From: Pseudomonas sp. PDM15
GTDB taxonomy: Bacteria; Pseudomonadota; Gammaproteobacteria; Pseudomonadales; Pseudomonadaceae
Reading direction: 5' to 3'
DNA length: 64,000 nucleotides
NCBI RefSeq assembly: GCF_014851565.1
Contig: NZ_JACVAA010000002.1
Location: forward strand, 496,001 to 560,000
In this document: positions 10,492 to 19,589 of the stretch, one piece after another
Position numbering within the stretch: position 1 is the stretch's first letter
How the letters are laid out: each line of letters opens with the position of its first letter
Notes under the pieces: generated by a model
Told to the model about the DNA's origin: nothing
Databases searched by the model: none
Seen by the model: only the letters and a program-made list of their open reading frames with translations
Made by a program: the position numbers and the translations under genes

Positions 10492-10519
10492 AAAAAGCCC
10501 TCTGATGCGGGCTTTTTTA
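10492..10519. terminator. Bidirectional terminator between the cold-shock gene and slyX
   Basis: AAAAAGCCC and GGGCTTTTTT flank an 8-base loop, giving A/T runs on both sides. It serves the converging cold-shock gene and slyX. Confidence 0.8.
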
Positions 10520-10525
10520 TTGAGT

Positions 10526-10732
10526 TCAGTAATGGGGCGGGGGCGCATCGCCCTCGGCGATGCCGAACTGGCCGACCATTTCCTCCTGGCGACGGGCCAA
10601 CACGGCAATCTGCTGCTGCAAGCGCTCGATATCCCGCTGCTGCGCCACCACTACGTCATTCAGTGCCGCAATGGTGTCGTCCTGGAAGGCCAGCCGGCTC
10701 TCCAGTTCGATGACACGCTGCTCCAGCTCCAT
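10526..10732 (-). CDS. slyX: SlyX family protein
   Basis: A 68-residue, mostly coiled-coil protein starting [20 protein letters not shown] and ending in the SlyX-typical proline-rich PPPHY. Function is unknown across the family. It lies 3 bases after the HIT gene stop and is likely cotranscribed with it. Confidence 0.92.
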   Translation of the reverse strand: MELEQRVIELESRLAFQDDTIAALNDVVVAQQRDIERLQQQIAVLARRQEEMVGQFGIAEGDAPPPHY

Positions 10733-10735
10733 CGC

Positions 10736-11161
10736 TCAAGCCTCCGCAAACTGGAAATCGTTGGTGAGCACCAGTCGCAGGCGCTCGCGGATCGAGGCTA
10801 TTTCGTCAGCCTCATAGGCACGCGCCGGATGCCGCCCCCAGACGGGAGCCGGCCACGCCTGATCCTCGCGGCGACGCACGATCACATGCATATGCAGTTG
10901 GCTGACTACGTTCCCCAGCGTGGCGACATTCATCTTGTCGGCGACGAAGGCATCCTTGAGGGTCTCCGCCAGGCGCGTGGTTTCCAACCAGAGCTGCTGC
11001 TGATCGACAGTATCCAACTGGAACAGCTCGCTGACCGCCTCGCGACGCGGCACCAGAATGAACCAGGGGTAATTGGCATCATTCATTAACAGCAGGCGGC
11101 AGAGTGGGAAATCCCCCATGACCAGGGTGTCCTGCTGTAAACGGGAATCAAGGCTGAACAT
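10736..11161 (-). CDS. HIT-family nucleotide hydrolase/transferase
   Basis: A 141-residue histidine-triad protein. The motif QLHMHVIVR (about residues 88-96) carries the HxHxH-like triad, here His-Met-His-Val plus the upstream Gln-Leu. HIT proteins cleave nucleotide phosphoramidates or dinucleotides; the substrate cannot be told from sequence. First gene of a two-gene unit with slyX. Confidence 0.9.
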   Translation of the reverse strand: MFSLDSRLQQDTLVMGDFPLCRLLLMNDANYPWFILVPRREAVSELFQLDTVDQQQLWLETTRLAETLKDAFVADKMNVATLGNVVSQLHMHVIVRRREDQAWPAPVWGRHPARAYEADEIASIRERLRLVLTNDFQFAEA

Positions 11162-11906
11162 CTGAATTTCCTCCGGACCAGGCCCAACGACCGCGCAGCA
11201 TAGCGGGATGCCCCGAGCAATTCACCTCGGTAGCTCGCGCGCGCCAAAAGGATGCGAGACCGCCCCCGAAGCAAGAAGAGATGACAGCCTAAAGTATGGC
11301 CAAGCCACGATAAGCAAGAAGGTCGCGGGACCACGCTTCAAAAACGGGCGCCATCAAATTGGCAGCGCCCACAAATTGAACAAGCGCACAGGCAAAAACG
11401 TTACCGACGAGTAAATTCCACCTTGCAGCAATGGATCACGGTAACGCTCGGACGCCCGCTCGACATGGGAAATGCCCCTATCGAGAGCAGACTCACCTGC
11501 TGGAAGGCCCCATGAAAAGGGACTTGCAGCCGTGAGACCGCACCGAAGAGAGCAAACGAAAGAAACTTTCCATAGCCGATTAGCGTTTTGTGCATGGAAG
11601 TTGCTTTATGAGCAGCACCGTCAGCGTCGGCGAGTTCCGAGCCGCCTGCAAAGCCCTAAGCGATTGGATTTGCAGTCTTTTCAGAACAAGCCGGAGCGCA
11701 GGACTGGAGACGACAAAACCTACAAAATTGCGACGTCGAAAATGCAGATTTGCGACGCTCACAGAGAGAACTTGTAGGGAATCAATGATATCTGTCGCCA
11801 ACTTAAGTCACCGTGCTATAAGTTAGCGCCGACACAAAAAGAAAGAGCCGCCCAGAAAACAAAACAATGGGCAGCACAACTCTTCTAAACCAAAGGAGCA
11901 ATCACA
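11162..11906. other. 745-base gap without a convincing gene
   Basis: Several short frames cross this gap on both strands, but none has a plausible ribosome site, codon pattern or recognisable product. A hairpin GGGCGC...GCGCCC is at 11346-11370. A TATAAG box at 11817-11822 may belong to the porin promoter, whose ribosome site AAGGAG is at 11892-11897. A regulatory RNA or a decayed gene could be present; I cannot show either. Confidence 0.6.
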
Positions 11907-13202
11907 ATGCAAGTGATGAAGTGGAGCGCACTGGCTCTGGCCGTGACCGCCGGTACCACCCAACTGGCTTTCGCCAGCGCACAGTCCGAGTCCAAGGGCT
12001 TTGTTGAAGACAGCAGCTTCGACATCTTCAACCGCGTTCTGTACATGAACCGCGATTTCCGCAATGGCGCATCTAACGGCAATAGCACTTCGGCCAATCC
12101 AGCCGGCTATCGCGAAGAAACCGGCCTGGGCATCCGTCTGCTGTTCGAATCCGGCTTCACCCAAGGCACTGTCGGTGTCGGCGTTGATGCTCACTCCCTC
12201 TCCAGCATCAAGCTCGACAGCGGCCGCGGCAAATACGGTAATGGCCTGTTCGGCCAGACCGATGACGGCCGTGGCGATGACACCCAGACTGAAGTAGGTG
12301 GCGCCGTTAAATTCCGCGTTTCCGACACCGTTCTGAAATACGGCAATCAGTTTGTAGCAAGCCCGGTATTCTCCACCGACGACAGCCGCATCCTCCCGGA
12401 AGTCGCAACCGGTACTTACCTGGTTAGCAATGAGATTGAAGGGCTTGAACTCAGCGCTGGTCGATTCACCGCGATGAACTCGCAGGCAAACACCGACCGT
12501 GACAGCTTGACCCAGAGCGGCCAAACCCTGAGGTCGGCCAACATCGTTGGCGCCAGCTACGCCTTCACCGACAACCTCAGCGCAGCGTTCCACGCGTCTG
12601 ACGTTGAAGATTTCTGGAAGAAGAAATACATCAACGTTAACTACACCCTGCCCCTGGCCGACGAGCAGTCTCTGAACTTCGACCTCAACGCTTATAAGAG
12701 CGATGATGACGGCGCAGCCTATGGCGGCGAGCTGGATAACAAGGTTTGGAGCCTGGCGGCCGCCTATAACGTAGGCGCTCACAAGTTCACCGTAGCGTAC
12801 CAGAAGTCCTCCGGCGACACCGGCTACAACTATGGCATCGATGGCGGCGGCACCGTCTGGCTGAACAACTCCGTTCAGTACTCCGACTTCGTCGGCGAAG
12901 ACGAGAAGTCCTACCAGGCTCGCTATGACCTGGACATGACTTCCTACGGCGTGCCTGGCCTGAGCTTCATGACTCGCTACATCTACGGTGAAGACATCAC
13001 TGTCGAAGGCTTCGAGGAAGAAGGCAAAGAGCACGAGTGGAACTTCGAGACCAAGTACGTGATCCAGGAAGGCGCCGCTAAAGACCTGTCCTTCCGTCTG
13101 CGTCACGCCATCTGGCGCGCCAACGATGCCTACAACAGCGCTTACGGCGACGACCTGAACGACACCCGCCTGATCGTGGAGTACCCGCTGGACGTGCTGT
13201 AA
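11907..13202 (+). CDS. OprD-family outer-membrane porin
   Basis: A 431-residue outer-membrane beta-barrel with a signal peptide (cleavage probably after AFA, about residue 24). The start SKGFVEDSSFDIFNRVLYMN is the characteristic OprD/Occ N-terminus (strand 1), and the barrel ends in a hydrophobic residue (VEYPLDVL). OprD-family channels pass small carboxylates or basic amino acids; the substrate of this one is not readable. AAGGAG lies 9 bases before the ATG and a strong terminator follows. Confidence 0.94.
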   Translation: MQVMKWSALALAVTAGTTQLAFASAQSESKGFVEDSSFDIFNRVLYMNRDFRNGASNGNSTSANPAGYREETGLGIRLLFESGFTQGTVGVGVDAHSLSSIKLDSGRGKYGNGLFGQTDDGRGDDTQTEVGGAVKFRVSDTVLKYGNQFVASPVFSTDDSRILPEVATGTYLVSNEIEGLELSAGRFTAMNSQANTDRDSLTQSGQTLRSANIVGASYAFTDNLSAAFHASDVEDFWKKKYINVNYTLPLADEQSLNFDLNAYKSDDDGAAYGGELDNKVWSLAAAYNVGAHKFTVAYQKSSGDTGYNYGIDGGGTVWLNNSVQYSDFVGEDEKSYQARYDLDMTSYGVPGLSFMTRYIYGEDITVEGFEEEGKEHEWNFETKYVIQEGAAKDLSFRLRHAIWRANDAYNSAYGDDLNDTRLIVEYPLDVL

Positions 13203-13226
13203 GTCCTAGCGATACCGCATCAGTGC

Positions 13227-13258
13227 AAAAAGAACCCGGCCTAGGCCGGGTTCTTTTT
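13227..13258. terminator. Terminator after the OprD-type porin
   Basis: AAGAACCCGGCC and GGCCGGGTTCTT with a TA loop, A-run before and T-run after. It can act for the porin on plus and the thioesterase on minus. Confidence 0.9.
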
Positions 13259-13273
13259 TATCTGCAGCAGTTG

Positions 13274-13690
13274 TCACTGAGGCAAGGCGTAGGTCCCGGT
13301 GACATGCGCCACCAGCTCACCCTCCTCGCCTTGAGAGTAGAGCTGCACCTCGCATACGGCCTGGCGCCGCGACAGGCGCAGAATGCGTGCCTCGGCAATC
13401 AGATCCACGGGCTTGGGCCGAGCCAGGAAGTTGATATTGAGATTGGCCGTCACCGCCATCTCCACTCGCCCCAATCGCCCCAGCACCACCGCATACATGG
13501 CCGCATCGGCCAGCGACATGATGGTCGGCCCCGACAGTGTTCCACCCGGTCGCACCAGCTTGCCTTGGAAGGGCACCCGCGCCACTGCCAGATCGGCATC
13601 GAGACGGTCGATGCACAGGTCGATATCCTCGGCCATCGGCACTCCAGCGCGGATCAGCGCCTGCACCTGGCCAGCTGTCAGCTCCGCCAT
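13274..13690 (-). CDS. PaaI/YdiI-type hotdog thioesterase
   Basis: A 138-residue hotdog-fold protein of the phenylacetate thioesterase (PaaI) superfamily. The stretch PGGTLSGPTIMSLADAAMYA matches the family's central helix and active-site region. Start at 13690 (MAELTAGQVQALIRAG) has GGGAG 8 bases upstream; the frame continues 30 codons further but would overlap the proS promoter. Acyl-CoA substrate unknown. Confidence 0.87.
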   Translation of the reverse strand: MAELTAGQVQALIRAGVPMAEDIDLCIDRLDADLAVARVPFQGKLVRPGGTLSGPTIMSLADAAMYAVVLGRLGRVEMAVTANLNINFLARPKPVDLIAEARILRLSRRQAVCEVQLYSQGEEGELVAHVTGTYALPQ

Positions 13691-13782
13691 CCCCAACTCC
13701 CGGTCTGTCCTGTACGCCACATGGCTGGCACCGTACAATGCCGAGTCATTATTTGCCCTCGCAACCGACATAACGGCCAAAC

Positions 13783-15498
13783 ATGCGTACCAGTCAGTAC
13801 CTGCTCTCGACCCTAAAGGAAACCCCCTCAGACGCAGTAGTGATCAGCCACCAGCTGATGCTGCGTGCCGGCATGACCCGCAAGCTCGCCTCCGGCCTGT
13901 ACACCTGGCTGCCTATGGGGCTGCGCGTACTGCGCAAGGCCGAGGCCATCGTGCGCGAAGAGATGAATGCCGCCGGCGCCCTGGAAGTGCTGATGCCAGC
14001 GGTTCAGCCGGCCGAGTTGTGGCAGGAGTCGGGACGCTGGGAGCAATACGGCCCCGAGCTGCTGCGCATCAAGGATCGCCACGACCGCGAGTTCTGCGTC
14101 GGTCCGACCCACGAGGAAGTCATTACCGATCTGGCACGCAACGAGCTGAACAGCTACAAGCAGCTGCCGATCAACATGTACCAGATCCAGACCAAGTTCC
14201 GTGACGAGATCCGTCCGCGCTTCGGCCTGATGCGTGGGCGCGAGTTCCTGATGAAGGACGCCTACTCCTTCCATGCGGACCAGGCCTCACTGCAGGAAAC
14301 CTACGACCGCATGCACCAGGCCTACTGCAACGTGTTCACCCGCCTGGGCCTGAACTTCCGCCCAGTGCAGGCCGATACCGGCTCCATCGGCGGTACCGGC
14401 TCCCACGAATTCCACGTGCTGGCTGAATCCGGTGAAGACGATATCGCCTTCAGCGACACCTCCGACTACGCCGCCAACATCGAGAAGGCCGAAGCCATTC
14501 CGCGCGAGAAAGCGCGTGGAGCGGCCACCGAAGAACTGCGCCTGGTCGATACGCCGAACGCCAAGACCATCGACGAGCTGGTCGAGCAGTTCGGCCTGGC
14601 CATCGACAAGACCGTGAAGACCCTGGTGGTGCATGCCGCCGAGGAAGGCAAGCTGATAGCCCTGATCGTTCGCGGCGACCACGAGCTGAACGAGATCAAG
14701 GCCGCCAACCACGAGCTGGTCGCCAGCCCGCTGGTCTTCGCCTCCGAAGCAGAAATTCGCGCCGCCATCGGTGCCGGCCCCGGCTCGCTGGGCCCTCTGA
14801 ATCTGCCGATCACCTGCGTAATCGACCGCAGTGTCGCCCTGATGAGCGATTTCGGTGCCGGCGCCAACGTCGACGACAAGCACTACTTCGGCATCAACTG
14901 GGAGCGCGACCTGCCGCTGCCGGCGATCGCCGACCTGCGCAACGTGGTCGAGGGCGACCCCAGCCCGGATGGCCAGGGCACCCTGGTGATCAAGCGCGGC
15001 ATCGAAGTCGGGCATATCTTCCAGCTCGGCACCAAGTACAGCGAGGCCATGGGCTGCAAGGTACTGGGCGAGAACGGCAAGCCGGTGACCCTGACCATGG
15101 GCTGCTACGGCATCGGCGTATCGCGCGTCGTGGCCGCAGCCATCGAGCAGAACTACGACGAGCGCGGCATTCTCTGGACCGACGCCCTGGCGCCCTTCCA
15201 GGTCGCCATCGTGCCGATGAAGTACGAGAACGAAGCGGTGCGCGAAGCCACCGACAAGCTCTACGCCGAACTGACCGCCGCCGGCTACGAAGTGCTGCTG
15301 GACGACCGCGACAAGAAGACCAGCCCCGGCGTGAAGTTCGCCGACATGGAACTGATCGGAATCCCGCACCGCATCGTGGTCAGCGAGCGTGGCCTGGCCG
15401 AGGGCAACCTCGAGTACAAGCACCGCCGCGATAGCGAAAGCCAGCCACTGCCGGCTGCCGAGGTGCTGTCCTTCCTGGCAAACCGCATCCCCCGCTGA
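13783..15498 (+). CDS. proS: Prolyl-tRNA synthetase
   Basis: A 571-residue bacterial-type class II synthetase that charges tRNA-Pro. It has the N-terminal catalytic core (motif 2 region [21 protein letters not shown]), the YbaK-like editing insertion (about residues 225-400, which clears Ala-tRNA-Pro) and the C-terminal anticodon domain. It starts [20 protein letters not shown]. The following lipoprotein gene begins 13 bases after the stop. Confidence 0.98.
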   Translation: MRTSQYLLSTLKETPSDAVVISHQLMLRAGMTRKLASGLYTWLPMGLRVLRKAEAIVREEMNAAGALEVLMPAVQPAELWQESGRWEQYGPELLRIKDRHDREFCVGPTHEEVITDLARNELNSYKQLPINMYQIQTKFRDEIRPRFGLMRGREFLMKDAYSFHADQASLQETYDRMHQAYCNVFTRLGLNFRPVQADTGSIGGTGSHEFHVLAESGEDDIAFSDTSDYAANIEKAEAIPREKARGAATEELRLVDTPNAKTIDELVEQFGLAIDKTVKTLVVHAAEEGKLIALIVRGDHELNEIKAANHELVASPLVFASEAEIRAAIGAGPGSLGPLNLPITCVIDRSVALMSDFGAGANVDDKHYFGINWERDLPLPAIADLRNVVEGDPSPDGQGTLVIKRGIEVGHIFQLGTKYSEAMGCKVLGENGKPVTLTMGCYGIGVSRVVAAAIEQNYDERGILWTDALAPFQVAIVPMKYENEAVREATDKLYAELTAAGYEVLLDDRDKKTSPGVKFADMELIGIPHRIVVSERGLAEGNLEYKHRRDSESQPLPAAEVLSFLANRIPR

Positions 15499-15511
15499 GT
15501 ACCGAGGCCGC

Positions 15512-16462
15512 ATGTTCCAGCGACACACCCTCAGTACCGGCGCCACCCTGCTCGGCGTCCTCCTCCTAGGCGGCTGCGCCAACCAGCTGCCGCAGCGCAG
15601 CGAGCACGAGGAGCGCTTCGAGCGCCGCCTGCTCGATCACAGCCTGCAGATCGACGTGGGCGAGCCGCGGGTGCTGGAGCTGCCGCAGCGCCGGGTACGC
15701 ATTCACGAGCAGAAGACCTTCGAAGTGACCGAGTTCGAGGTCACCCGCCGCTACGACCGCTACACCCCCTACCAGCCCTGGCGCGAGCTCTACGAAGTGC
15801 CGCTGGGCGCGGTGGCGGTGGTCGCCGGCGTCGGTGCCAACGTGGTCAACGTGATCGCACTCGGCCGCCTGCCGGATAGCGTGACCAAGGACTGGATCAG
15901 CTACGGCGTGGCTGGTCTCAACCCTGCGATGAACGTCGAGTCCAACGGCCGCTCCCAGCAGAACCTGGCGGCCATTGAGGAAAAGCAGCACGACAAGCGC
16001 ATGGAGTATTCCAGCCTGCCCTGGGCGGAACGCCCGGTGCTAGTCAAGGCCGGTCGCGAGACCCACGAACTGACCAGCGACCGCAGTGGCGTTTTACGTC
16101 TGAACCTGCTCGACGGCCCCTTTGCCGAGCATGACGCCAGCCAGGTCGGCACCCTGTTGCTGAGCGTTGAGGACCCGCAGGACGGCGCTCGCGCCGAAGC
16201 CACCCTGCTGGTCAGCCGCAACCTTCGCGGCAAGCTGCGCGAAGCCCACGCCCTGATCTACGACGATCTGGAAGACGACGAAGTGTCCCACTGGGTGCAC
16301 CGGGTCAAGCGCCTGTCCGACCTGGGCCTGGAGGAAGAAGCCAGCGAGCTGGAGCAGAGCCTGATCGAGCTGACCCGCAACGACCCGGAACTGCAGCAGG
16401 AATTCCTCAAGGCCCTGATGAAGGACGCCGGCCGCCTCGCGGCTGATCCGGGCGAAGACTGA
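15512..16462 (+). CDS. Predicted lipoprotein downstream of proS
   Basis: A 316-residue protein with a lipoprotein signal (LLGVLLLGGC, lipobox Cys about residue 22). The rest has a short hydrophobic stretch around AVAVVAGVGANVVNVIALG and an acidic helical C-terminus. I do not recognise a domain. A conserved hypothetical is recalled next to proS in Pseudomonas. Start chosen at 15512 because it puts the signal at the N-terminus; the open frame upstream overlaps proS. Confidence 0.82.
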   Translation: MFQRHTLSTGATLLGVLLLGGCANQLPQRSEHEERFERRLLDHSLQIDVGEPRVLELPQRRVRIHEQKTFEVTEFEVTRRYDRYTPYQPWRELYEVPLGAVAVVAGVGANVVNVIALGRLPDSVTKDWISYGVAGLNPAMNVESNGRSQQNLAAIEEKQHDKRMEYSSLPWAERPVLVKAGRETHELTSDRSGVLRLNLLDGPFAEHDASQVGTLLLSVEDPQDGARAEATLLVSRNLRGKLREAHALIYDDLEDDEVSHWVHRVKRLSDLGLEEEASELEQSLIELTRNDPELQQEFLKALMKDAGRLAADPGED

Positions 16463-16735
16463 TCAGCGCCTGACGACGAAGCCGGTGACGCCTTGCACCG
16501 GCTGCTGCTCCAGCTCCAGCACATCCACCCGCGCCGCTTGCGGACCATGCCCGAGCCAGCTTTCCAGCTCGCGCACCGCAGACTCCTCACCCTCGACCAG
16601 CACCTCGACCCGACCATCGGCCAGGTTGCGCACCCAGCCGTTCAGATCGAGACGCTCGGCCTCCTCCTGAGTGCGCTGGCGAAAGCTCACTCCCTGCACC
16701 TTGCCGCTGACGAAACCGTGCAAGCAGATCTGCAT
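16463..16735 (-). CDS. Acylphosphatase
   Basis: A 90-residue alpha/beta sandwich. GKVQGVSFRQRTQEEAERL carries the phosphate loop and catalytic Arg, and LNGWVRNLADGRVEV holds the catalytic Asn. It hydrolyses acyl phosphates. Its stop abuts the stop of the converging lipoprotein gene, and it lies 5 bases after the thioredoxin-like gene, so the two are probably cotranscribed. Confidence 0.95.
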   Translation of the reverse strand: MQICLHGFVSGKVQGVSFRQRTQEEAERLDLNGWVRNLADGRVEVLVEGEESAVRELESWLGHGPQAARVDVLELEQQPVQGVTGFVVRR

Positions 16736-16740
16736 TTGCC

Positions 16741-17208
16741 TTAATCCTCCGCCTGCCAGTGAGCCAGCCGCGCCTGCAGGCCGGCGGCGGTCTGTTCGCC
16801 GACCAGGCGCTCGCGCAGCCTGCCATCGGCATCGATGATATAGGTGACCGGCAACACATCGTTGCGCGGCAGTTCCAGGCGCGGCGCCGGGTCCTGCGCC
16901 AGTACGGTGAAGCGGATAGCGAATGCCTCAGCAGCCTTGCTCAGAGCCTCGCCCTGCAGCGCATCGAAGTTGACGCCGAGCACCTGGGCACCCTTGTCGC
17001 GCACCCCCTCGTTGAGCCTGTTCAGCTCCGGAATCTCGGTGCGACAGGGCTTGCACCACTCGGCCCAGTAATTGATCACCAACCACTGGCCTTCCAGTTG
17101 TTCAGCCGTTACCTTTCGTCCATGCTGATCGACGCCCCAGTCCTCGGCGCAGCCGGCCAGAAGAAGCCCGGCAACGACACCTATCATCATCTGGAGTGGC
17201 CTTCCCAT
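16741..17208 (-). CDS. TlpA/ResA-like thioredoxin lipoprotein
   Basis: A 155-residue protein with a lipoprotein signal (GLLLAGC, Cys20) and a thioredoxin fold with active site WCKPC (about residues 51-55), followed by the cis-Pro region DVLPVTY. Such proteins reduce disulfides or haem-apocytochrome cysteines in the periplasm. The start at 17208 gives the standard signal; a TTG-started frame from 17364 would overlap the divergent PilZ gene. Confidence 0.92.
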   Translation of the reverse strand: MGRPLQMMIGVVAGLLLAGCAEDWGVDQHGRKVTAEQLEGQWLVINYWAEWCKPCRTEIPELNRLNEGVRDKGAQVLGVNFDALQGEALSKAAEAFAIRFTVLAQDPAPRLELPRNDVLPVTYIIDADGRLRERLVGEQTAAGLQARLAHWQAED

Positions 17209-17238
17209 GGATTCGCTCCTCGTGCACGCGGGGTTGAT

Positions 17239-18648
17239 ATGACGCTGGATGCTCTGCACCTGGAAGTGCCAGACATCCTCGAAGAGGATGCCACGCCACT
17301 CGCCGACCTCATGTCCGAGCTCGCCGGCGCGCGCCAGCAGCCCCGTGAGGATGGCCTGCAGCAAGTGCTGAACCTGCTGTTCCGCCTCAATCGCTGCGCC
17401 ATGACCTTACTGGAAAGGCAGCGGGCCCTGCAAAGCTTCTGCGAAGAGTACCGCCACTACTGCCAGCCGCTGCGCGACGGCGCCATGCCCAGCGCGCTGT
17501 TCGTCCACCTGTGTGACGAGCTGGCTGCCGGCTTCAAACGCCTGCTGCTGCAGATACTCCAGGGCCGCCAGCCCTCGCGTCCGCACCTGGCCTGGTGCCT
17601 GTACATGGCCGAGCACTTCCTCGCCCAGAGCCTGTTGCGCCACTACCAGCTATACCAGGAGCCGCCGGCCTCGCTGTGGAGCGACAGCCACCTGCTGTAC
17701 TGGATCGGCGAGCACCAGGGCTGTCTCGACGAACATGTCGCAGCGCCGTTCCAGCCCGCCCCGGCCGGATCGTTGCGCGGCCTGTACCAGCAGATGCTGG
17801 TGCTGGCCCTGAGCAATCCCTTCCACCTGGCTGAAGGCGAGTGCGCTGCGCTGTTCGGCGCCCTCACGCCCCTGGCCGACCTGGCTCGCCTGCTGCCTTG
17901 GGATGAAGACGAAGAAGGCGAAGGCCCGCTGATCGACCTCAGCCAGGCCCAACCCTGCCTGCCCTACGACGCCGAGGTGCACGGCTCGCCCGAATATCTG
18001 CGCCGCCTGGAGCTCGGCGCCCTGCTGGTAGCCCTGCATGAGCCGGCACCGCTGCAGAGCCCGCGCGAGCGCGAACTGCTGGAGCGGGTTCGGCAGAACT
18101 GGCTCGGCCGCCAGCAGCGCCGCCATCCGCGCGCCGATTTCAGCGCCGATTGCAGCCTGGTGATCGGCCTGCCGGCCATCCACGCGCAACTGCTGGAGAA
18201 GCGTCCCACCAGCTGCGCCGCGCAGATGCTTGACGCCAGCCCTGGCGGCGCGCGCCTGCTCTGCCATGCCGACCAGGCGGTGCAGCTGCCAGTCGGGCAA
18301 CTGGCGCTGGTGCTGACCCACAGCGGCACGCCGACCCTGGCTCTGGTACGTTGGCGCCACCTCAATCAGCAAGGTCTGCATCTTGGGCTGCGCTATCTCA
18401 AGGGCTTGCCCCGCCCGGTCTGGCTGCGCCGCGCACCCAGTGCCCAGACTCACCCCGGCGTGCTACAGAGCACCCCGGAACCCGGCGCTGGCTGGCATCA
18501 CGGCCTTTGGCTACCGTGTGGGCAATTCGTCGAAGGCGAGAACGTCTGGCTGCAACTGGCGAACGTCAACAACCAGGCCGTGCTGCCGCTGCCCGAAGCC
18601 AATCTCAGCACTCCCACGGTGATTCGCCACCCCCTGCGCCTGGCCTGA
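17239..18648 (+). CDS. PilZ-domain protein with long N-terminal region
   Basis: A 469-residue cytoplasmic protein. Residues about 1-285 are helical with no domain I recognise. Residues about 290-400 fit a PilZ domain: RRHPR (RxxxR, about 293) and DASPGG (D/NxSxxG, about 331), the two cyclic-di-GMP-binding motifs. It is divergent from the thioredoxin gene with only 30 bases between the start codons. Inference: a c-di-GMP effector of unknown output. A homologue is recalled at this position in P. aeruginosa. Confidence 0.82.
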   Translation: MTLDALHLEVPDILEEDATPLADLMSELAGARQQPREDGLQQVLNLLFRLNRCAMTLLERQRALQSFCEEYRHYCQPLRDGAMPSALFVHLCDELAAGFKRLLLQILQGRQPSRPHLAWCLYMAEHFLAQSLLRHYQLYQEPPASLWSDSHLLYWIGEHQGCLDEHVAAPFQPAPAGSLRGLYQQMLVLALSNPFHLAEGECAALFGALTPLADLARLLPWDEDEEGEGPLIDLSQAQPCLPYDAEVHGSPEYLRRLELGALLVALHEPAPLQSPRERELLERVRQNWLGRQQRRHPRADFSADCSLVIGLPAIHAQLLEKRPTSCAAQMLDASPGGARLLCHADQAVQLPVGQLALVLTHSGTPTLALVRWRHLNQQGLHLGLRYLKGLPRPVWLRRAPSAQTHPGVLQSTPEPGAGWHHGLWLPCGQFVEGENVWLQLANVNNQAVLPLPEANLSTPTVIRHPLRLA

Positions 18649-18772
18649 TCCTTCAGCCAGGTTCTGCGACGAAAGTCTCAGCCAGCGGAGCCTCAGTGCA
18701 CAGTTTCGCCGCGGGCCCCACGCCTATAATCCGCCCATTCCTATACCAACGAGTTCTGCCCGGAGCCTTCCC

Positions 18773-19165
18773 ATGTCCCAAGCCAACGACAAGCTGATCG
18801 GCCCAGTCCCTGCCAGCATCGTCAATAGCGCGCGCCTGAGCGTAACGCCCTATGAGGGCCGGGTCGGGGAGTTCAACGTCGCGGTCTGGCTGCACCTGCC
18901 GGGGCTGGCCAACCTGCCGGTATCGCTGATGGTGCGCTACCGTGACGGCAGCCAGGTGCGTGAAGCGGCGGTGGATCATGGCAAGGTCAACGGGCACAAC
19001 AAGGTCATGCTCTCGGGCATCGCCCGCCTGCCAATGAAACAGAAGATCGAGGACATGCAGGTGCGCTTGCGCTCGGCGGTACCGGCGCAAACGCTGATCG
19101 TCGAGGAACTGTTCGTGCAAGCCGTGGAGATGCTGGACGCCGCCTCCCGCCAGGCGCTGGCCTGA
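18773..19165 (+). CDS. Conserved hypothetical protein
   Basis: A 130-residue soluble protein starting MSQANDKLIGPVPASIVNSA. The middle looks beta-rich (FNVAVWLHLPGLANLPVSLM). No signal peptide, membrane segment or domain I know. A good GGAG precedes the ATG and a terminator follows, so it is a real gene on its own. Confidence 0.8.
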   Translation: MSQANDKLIGPVPASIVNSARLSVTPYEGRVGEFNVAVWLHLPGLANLPVSLMVRYRDGSQVREAAVDHGKVNGHNKVMLSGIARLPMKQKIEDMQVRLRSAVPAQTLIVEELFVQAVEMLDAASRQALA

Positions 19166-19182
19166 CGCTTCCGACTCTTACC

Positions 19183-19209
19183 ACCCCCGCCTCGGCGGGG
19201 GTTTTGTTT
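19183..19209 (+). terminator. Terminator after the hypothetical gene
   Basis: CCCCCGC and GCGGGGG with a four-base loop, followed by TTTTGTTTTT. Confidence 0.85.
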
Positions 19210-19218
19210 TTCAGGGGT

Positions 19219-19410
19219 TCAGAAAACCCCGAAACGCACCACACTGCTGGGCTTCGGCGGCTCAGCTTCTTCCGCTGCCTGGCGAGCCAGTGCCGCCAGC
19301 GACTCGGGCCAGCGCGAGAAACGCAGGCCGGTGATACGGTTGAGTCGCTCCAGCGCCTCCTCCGTGTCCCGGGGCTGCAACGGCACTATCTTGTTCTTGC
19401 TACTGCTCAT
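19219..19410 (-). CDS. Small hypothetical protein (63 aa)
   Basis: A 63-residue frame starting MSSSKNKIVPLQPRDTEEAL, rich in Glu/Ala with a helical middle (EEALERLNRITGLRFSRWPE). No signal peptide or known domain. It ends just past the terminator of the converging gene and has pseudomonad-like codon use. I regard it as a probable gene, not certain. Confidence 0.6.
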   Translation of the reverse strand: MSSSKNKIVPLQPRDTEEALERLNRITGLRFSRWPESLAALARQAAEEAEPPKPSSVVRFGVF

Positions 19411-19589
19411 TCACTCGACTTCCCTGAGTCATTCAGGCCGCTAGCAGTGTGCCAGCATGTAGCTGGGTAGTTGCCAGAAGCGTGCCAGCCTTCCTGGGCC
19501 GGTGGTTTCCGCGCCTCAGCGCACTTGCAGTCTCACGCGACAGACTGCACATCGCCTTAAACTGACTTTTTTCGTCACTTCTGGCAAGC

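Noticed and set aside
11590..11826. A 78-residue plus-strand frame upstream of the porin
   Set aside because: No ribosome site, no recognisable product and a similarly long frame on the opposite strand; likely chance.
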